Below are positions 60,423-64,000 of a stretch of 64,000 nucleotides of DNA, in pieces. Below the pieces are notes generated by a model that was given only the letters and a program-made list of their open reading frames with translations, did not search any database and was not told the DNA's origin. Position 1 is the first letter of the stretch, and every line of letters starts with the position of its first letter. The stretch is from Peptococcaceae bacterium. Lineage in GTDB: Bacteria > Bacillota > Peptococcia > Peptococcales > Peptococcaceae. The stretch lies in the NCBI GenBank assembly GCA_019420345.1, contig JAHZHI010000053.1, positions 3,430-67,429 of the forward strand, written 5' to 3'. A program made the translations under genes and the position numbers.

Positions 60423-62804
60423 TTAAGAAACTTGGTGTTCAGTTCTTGCAATGATTTCGTTCTGAATCCCCTCATGTAACTTCGTAAAAAATGCACTAAA
60501 CCCTGCTACTCGAACAACTAAATCTTGATGATTCTCTGGATGAATCTGTGCATCAATAAGTTCTTCTCGTTTTACACAGTTAAATTGAATATGACTTCCA
60601 CCAACATCCATAAAGCCCTTGATTAATGCTGCTACAGCAGATGTACCTGCGTCTGTATCAAACTGATTAGGACTTAACTTTACGTTTAAATGCGCAGAAT
60701 TATAATTTAGAACATCTTGAGCATTAGCTGCATTCAATGTTAAAACTGTTGGACCATGCTTATCTGTACCAATCATTGCAGATACACTACCATCCGTTAA
60801 TGCAATCCCAGCTTTTCGCCCTTCCGGTAATGCCCCGGTGTCTAAACCAAACCGATTATGCGATGATTTGGAAAATGCATCTGGTCTCACATCTGTGTGA
60901 AGATAACTTTCTCCCATTTTTTTATGGATTTTTTCAACATCTTTTAATACTTTTTTAAGCATTAATGTAGCTTCTTTATCACCATTTCCATGCTTAGGAG
61001 CATTCAAACAAATTTGTAGCACATCTTCATACCCTTCAAAATTAGCATGGATAGCTGTTACCAATGAATCCATACTTAGAGCTTTATCTTCATACACTAA
61101 TTTTTTTACTGCAATAAGGCTATTCGCTGCATCTATACCACAACAATATACATAACATGGTAATTGATATTTTGCACCACCATGCCAAAGATCCGTTCCA
61201 TTTTCAATACAGCCGTCCACTAATACAGAACGAAGAGCAACTGGCAAAAATTCTGCAGTCAACATATTTGATACTTTTCCATACTCTCTGGTAACAGAAA
61301 TCATATCTAAAAGTTGAGTCAAATAAGCTTGATAAAATTCATCAAAAGTATCAAATGTCTTTGGATCACCAGTATGTGGGCCAAGCTGAAAACCGCTTTT
61401 CCAATCTTTCCCATCGTTTAATGCTAATTCAACAGCTTTAGCAATATTTAAATCGCCTTCCATAATAAACATGGTTTTATGGGCAATAGCGGTTGAAACA
61501 CATCCAAACACAGCACTTCTTCTTGCTTCTTCTACAGTTGCACCATATTTTGAATATGCTGCTAAGGATCTTGTAACTGCAACATCGGCATTCATAAATT
61601 GAGGCATCCCAACACCTTGAGCAACTAATTGAAGCGCTTTACGAATAAATGCTGGTTTTAATTTGTTATGATAAAATAATGCAATTGATGGCTGAGGCAT
61701 CTTTAATTCGATTTGTGCCTCAAGAATAAGATAATCCATCTGTGCCGTTGCATCATCACCATCTTCTGTATAGCCTCCTAAACTTATCGTTTCGCCAAGA
61801 TCACCAGAATTGGCCTTATCATCTGATTGCCCATAATAATAATTGATATCATTTTGTTTAAGAAATAAATGCTCCAACATGTATACCACATCAGCATCAT
61901 CAATTATCCCAGCTTTTTTATCCTTAATATAATAAGGTTCTAGCACTTGTCCCAGATAGCCTTGAGAATATGCGCACCCAACCTGTTCTATTTCGCAACA
62001 AATATGAATAAACCATTCAGCTTGAATAGCTTCTCTTAAATTGCGAGCTGGATATTCTGGAACATGCCGTAAAATCTTGCTCTTAATTTCCAATTCTCTT
62101 TTTTTATCCGGATCAGCTTCTTGTAACGCCATGCTTTCAGCTAAATCTGCATATCGGTTTGCTAATGTAACAATTGCTTCAAGTTGAATTATTGCAGCCT
62201 CATAAAACCGAAATTTGTTTTCATTTTCAATATTATTCTCTAAATTACCATATCTTTCATTTAGTTCATCGATAATAGCTCGAACGCCATATTTAATAAC
62301 TTTTTCATAATTCAATACACCGCCGCCAGATGGATTATAATTTGTTTCATGGGAACTACCATATAAAAAATATGGATTAACATCCTTTTTTAAAAGTTTA
62401 TTGAAACGATTATCTACACGTCTCTTTAAAGTTTGTTTTTCCCACAACTTAAGAGTATCATCAATAATAGACTCACTTCCTTCTGGCATAAGAAGTTTTC
62501 CAGCATCAGATTCAGGATCTAGATCTTTAAGCCATTCAACATTCCATTCAGGATAAAGATAAAAGGCACCCGGTTTACTTGCCAAAGAACCCACGAAAAG
62601 ATTATCATCAATATATAATGTCTTATTATTTAACAACTTTTCATAAGTCTTTGCTCTCAAAATAATTTCAGGGGCACCCACATACTTATGATACGTTTCG
62701 TTAAGATATTTAATTCTCTCAACATCATGAGATTGCTTTAAAGAAATTGTTCGAGCCTTCAAATCTTTTATTATCTTGGGATTTCTAACAACATATTTTT
62801 CCAT
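60423..62804 (-). CDS. glycyl-radical enzyme of unknown substrate (PFL-like)
   Basis: A 793-residue glycyl-radical enzyme. Residue order: N-terminal PFL domain, catalytic Cys435 in VFGCVST, C-terminal glycyl-radical loop RVAGFSAFF with the radical at Gly768. Most dehydratase, decarboxylase and C-N/C-S lyase members carry GCVE, whose Glu is the general base; here Ser437 replaces it, and the radical loop has GF rather than GY. The operon GRE-permease-DUF1847-activase with divergent LysR is complete. AGGAGG precedes the ATG. The substrate is not determinable by eye; an anionic compound is inferred from the permease. Confidence 0.9.
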   Translation of the reverse strand: MEKYVVRNPKIIKDLKARTISLKQSHDVERIKYLNETYHKYVGAPEIILRAKTYEKLLNNKTLYIDDNLFVGSLASKPGAFYLYPEWNVEWLKDLDPESDAGKLLMPEGSESIIDDTLKLWEKQTLKRRVDNRFNKLLKKDVNPYFLYGSSHETNYNPSGGGVLNYEKVIKYGVRAIIDELNERYGNLENNIENENKFRFYEAAIIQLEAIVTLANRYADLAESMALQEADPDKKRELEIKSKILRHVPEYPARNLREAIQAEWFIHICCEIEQVGCAYSQGYLGQVLEPYYIKDKKAGIIDDADVVYMLEHLFLKQNDINYYYGQSDDKANSGDLGETISLGGYTEDGDDATAQMDYLILEAQIELKMPQPSIALFYHNKLKPAFIRKALQLVAQGVGMPQFMNADVAVTRSLAAYSKYGATVEEARRSAVFGCVSTAIAHKTMFIMEGDLNIAKAVELALNDGKDWKSGFQLGPHTGDPKTFDTFDEFYQAYLTQLLDMISVTREYGKVSNMLTAEFLPVALRSVLVDGCIENGTDLWHGGAKYQLPCYVYCCGIDAANSLIAVKKLVYEDKALSMDSLVTAIHANFEGYEDVLQICLNAPKHGNGDKEATLMLKKVLKDVEKIHKKMGESYLHTDVRPDAFSKSSHNRFGLDTGALPEGRKAGIALTDGSVSAMIGTDKHGPTVLTLNAANAQDVLNYNSAHLNVKLSPNQFDTDAGTSAVAALIKGFMDVGGSHIQFNCVKREELIDAQIHPENHQDLVVRVAGFSAFFTKLHEGIQNEIIARTEHQVS

Positions 62805-62846
62805 TCTTGATTCCTCCTAAGAATTCTTTAATATTGTCACCAAACA

Positions 62847-62860
62847 GAATATGCATATTC
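62847..62860. promoter_or_regulatory. palindromic candidate LysR operator
   Basis: A perfect 14-bp palindrome GAATATGCATATTC in the 183-bp divergent region between the glycyl-radical enzyme and LysR genes; it includes a T-N11-A arrangement. Confidence 0.55.
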
Positions 62861-62987
62861 TTATTAAAACCATGATATAATTTCATTTATCGATTGCATA
62901 GATATTTCTTTTTGTTAATTTCTAACTTGTGGTAAAATACATTTGACCACCTATAATTATTTTGCAATTCTAACAAAGGAGAATACC

Positions 62988-63899
62988 ATGGAAACACGAC
63001 AAGTCGAAATTTTTTTAGATCTAGTAAAAACGGAATCTATTCATAAAACTGCTAAAAATTTTTTCCTGAGTAGGCCAACTGTTTCTACAGCAATTAAACG
63101 ACTTGAAGAAGAACTTGGGCTCACATTGTTTCATAGACATACCGGAGGTATGACTTTAACTGAAGATGGGCAGGAAGCCTTATATTGGCTCGAAAACATT
63201 CATTCAAATTACAGAAATATTAAAATGATTTCAGAAAGAAAACTATCTGGCACTGCTCATATTCAATTTCCTGAACTTTTTTCTCTTTGCCATCAAAACC
63301 AAAGCCAAAAATATGCAATATATGATCTTTATCCAAACTTAAAACTAATTGCCACAACAACCACCACGCAGCAAATCATCAAATCTGTTCTGGATCCTAA
63401 CGATATGCAACTACATATTTTTTATACAACCCCGCTAGATGAATTTGAACCACCGAAACACCCAGACATTATGTATGAATCTTTCTACGAAGATCAGTTA
63501 TGCGTCATAGCAAATAAGCACCATATTTATGCAAATCGATCCAAAATTTCTTTTTCAAATTTATTCGATGAATTATTAATTTTACAGACAAACCATCTTA
63601 AAAGTAAGGAAATACAATGGCTCTTCTCACAATATAACTTATCTGAAAATCAAGTTTTTTGTACACCTCCCTCATTCAACGGAATGTGCCATGCTGTCAG
63701 ACGTCGTAACGGATTAGCTTTAATGACCCTTTATGCTATCGAAACCTCTTTTACACCAAAAAATAAAGAAGAATTTTGTATTCTTCGATTTAAAGAAGAT
63801 TTTAAAATCACTTGGCATTACGCGTATTCAAAAAGAAATACTCAAAACACAATAAAATGCTTTGAAACATACTTAAATAATAATGTTCTTCTATCATAA
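62988..63899 (+). CDS. LysR-family transcriptional regulator
   Basis: A 303-residue LysR protein: N-terminal winged helix (TRQVEIFLDLVKTESIHKTAKNFFLSRPTVSTAIKRLEEELGLTLFHRHTGGMTLTEDG, about 3-60) and a periplasmic-binding-like effector domain. Divergent from the glycyl-radical operon, it is its likely regulator. The start at 62988 follows AAAGGAG; an upstream frame to 62943 has no ribosome-binding site. It is as A+T-rich as the operon. Confidence 0.9.
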   Translation: METRQVEIFLDLVKTESIHKTAKNFFLSRPTVSTAIKRLEEELGLTLFHRHTGGMTLTEDGQEALYWLENIHSNYRNIKMISERKLSGTAHIQFPELFSLCHQNQSQKYAIYDLYPNLKLIATTTTTQQIIKSVLDPNDMQLHIFYTTPLDEFEPPKHPDIMYESFYEDQLCVIANKHHIYANRSKISFSNLFDELLILQTNHLKSKEIQWLFSQYNLSENQVFCTPPSFNGMCHAVRRRNGLALMTLYAIETSFTPKNKEEFCILRFKEDFKITWHYAYSKRNTQNTIKCFETYLNNNVLLS

Positions 63900-63920
63900 T
63901 TTTAAAAAACTTAAACATAT

Positions 63921-63947
63921 AAAAAAGCAGACCATCACGGTCTGCCC
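63921..63947. repeat. right copy of island-flanking terminator-like repeat
   Basis: ATAAAAAAGCAGACCATC then GGTCTGCC, nearly the same as the nad-operon terminator at 57202-57233. It has lost the T-tract on the right, so it would terminate poorly on the plus strand. Confidence 0.75.
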
Positions 63948-63958
63948 AGACTGTAGAT

Positions 63959-63994
63959 AAACCCTATTTTGGCATTTTTGCCAAAATAGGGTTT
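63959..63994 (+). terminator. strong hairpin at right end of window
   Basis: A perfect 16-bp stem (63959-63974 with 63979-63994) with a TTTT loop, followed by TTC. It probably terminates the LysR transcript or a gene beyond the edge. Confidence 0.75.
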
Positions 63995-64000
63995 TCTCAT

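Overview
The window looks like the chromosome of an anaerobic, Gram-positive-type bacterium of the Bacillota, most likely a Clostridia-like lineage; no species is claimed. The evidence is S-layer-homology (SLH) surface proteins, strong AGGAGG ribosome-binding sites, the siroheme-dependent heme route (ahbCDAB), a glycyl-radical enzyme, acetate kinase, LytTR regulators, DUF1659/DUF2922 proteins and tRNA genes without an encoded CCA end. Most of the window is G+C-rich and most genes lie on the minus strand. Two stretches are visibly A+T-rich: about 22.1-24.7 kb (surface proteins and a DNA switch) and 57.2-63.9 kb (a glycyl-radical-enzyme island).

Layout. 0-3.6 kb: a large exported repeat protein cut by the left edge, then two tandem paralogous membrane-anchored proteins. 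3.7-7.1 kb: ahbC-ahbD-ahbA-ahbB, making heme from siroheme, behind a structured leader. 7.2-10.2 kb: a DUF3783 protein, HtrA and WalJ. 10.5-13.8 kb: a SWIM/SNF2 helicase. 13.9-19 kb: DUF1659, DUF2922, amidase, DUF2335 and two tiny membrane peptides, with a HicB-like protein, an orphan LytTR regulator, a small sigma-like factor and an ArpU-like regulator; it resembles a domesticated phage lysis or late-gene module. 19-20.7 kb: thiM and a HAD phosphatase. 20.7-25.7 kb: an SLH protein, a frameshifted GLUG protein, a 215-bp segment bounded by inverted repeats that carries a promoter, and a tyrosine recombinase. 26-31 kb: ackA, an ABC importer and a cluster of DnaA-box-like sequences. 30.8-32.8 kb: marR and a MATE exporter separated by a leader RNA with a terminator. 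32.8-43.4 kb: gamma-carbonic anhydrase, three tRNAs, uvrBA, an AAA/DUF4143 ATPase, cstA and a DMT exporter. 43.5-50 kb: small membrane proteins, an AgrC/AgrA-like pair, DUF1287, DUF2798, an XRE regulator and two GNATs behind a second copy of the leader RNA. 50-53.7 kb: tex and a second MATE. 53.8-57.2 kb: nadB-nadC-nadA, with nadA fused to a NiaR-type DNA-binding domain. 57.3-63.9 kb: glycyl-radical enzyme, anion transporter, DUF1847 protein, activase and a divergent LysR regulator.

The most notable observations are (i) the apparent invertible promoter driving the surface-protein locus, with its likely recombinase beside it; (ii) the NiaR-HTH/NadA fusion with an internal ribosome-binding site; (iii) the same leader RNA upstream of a MATE exporter and of an acetyltransferase pair; and (iv) an A+T-rich island bounded by copies of the nadA terminator, encoding a glycyl-radical enzyme whose GCVS motif departs from the usual GCVE.
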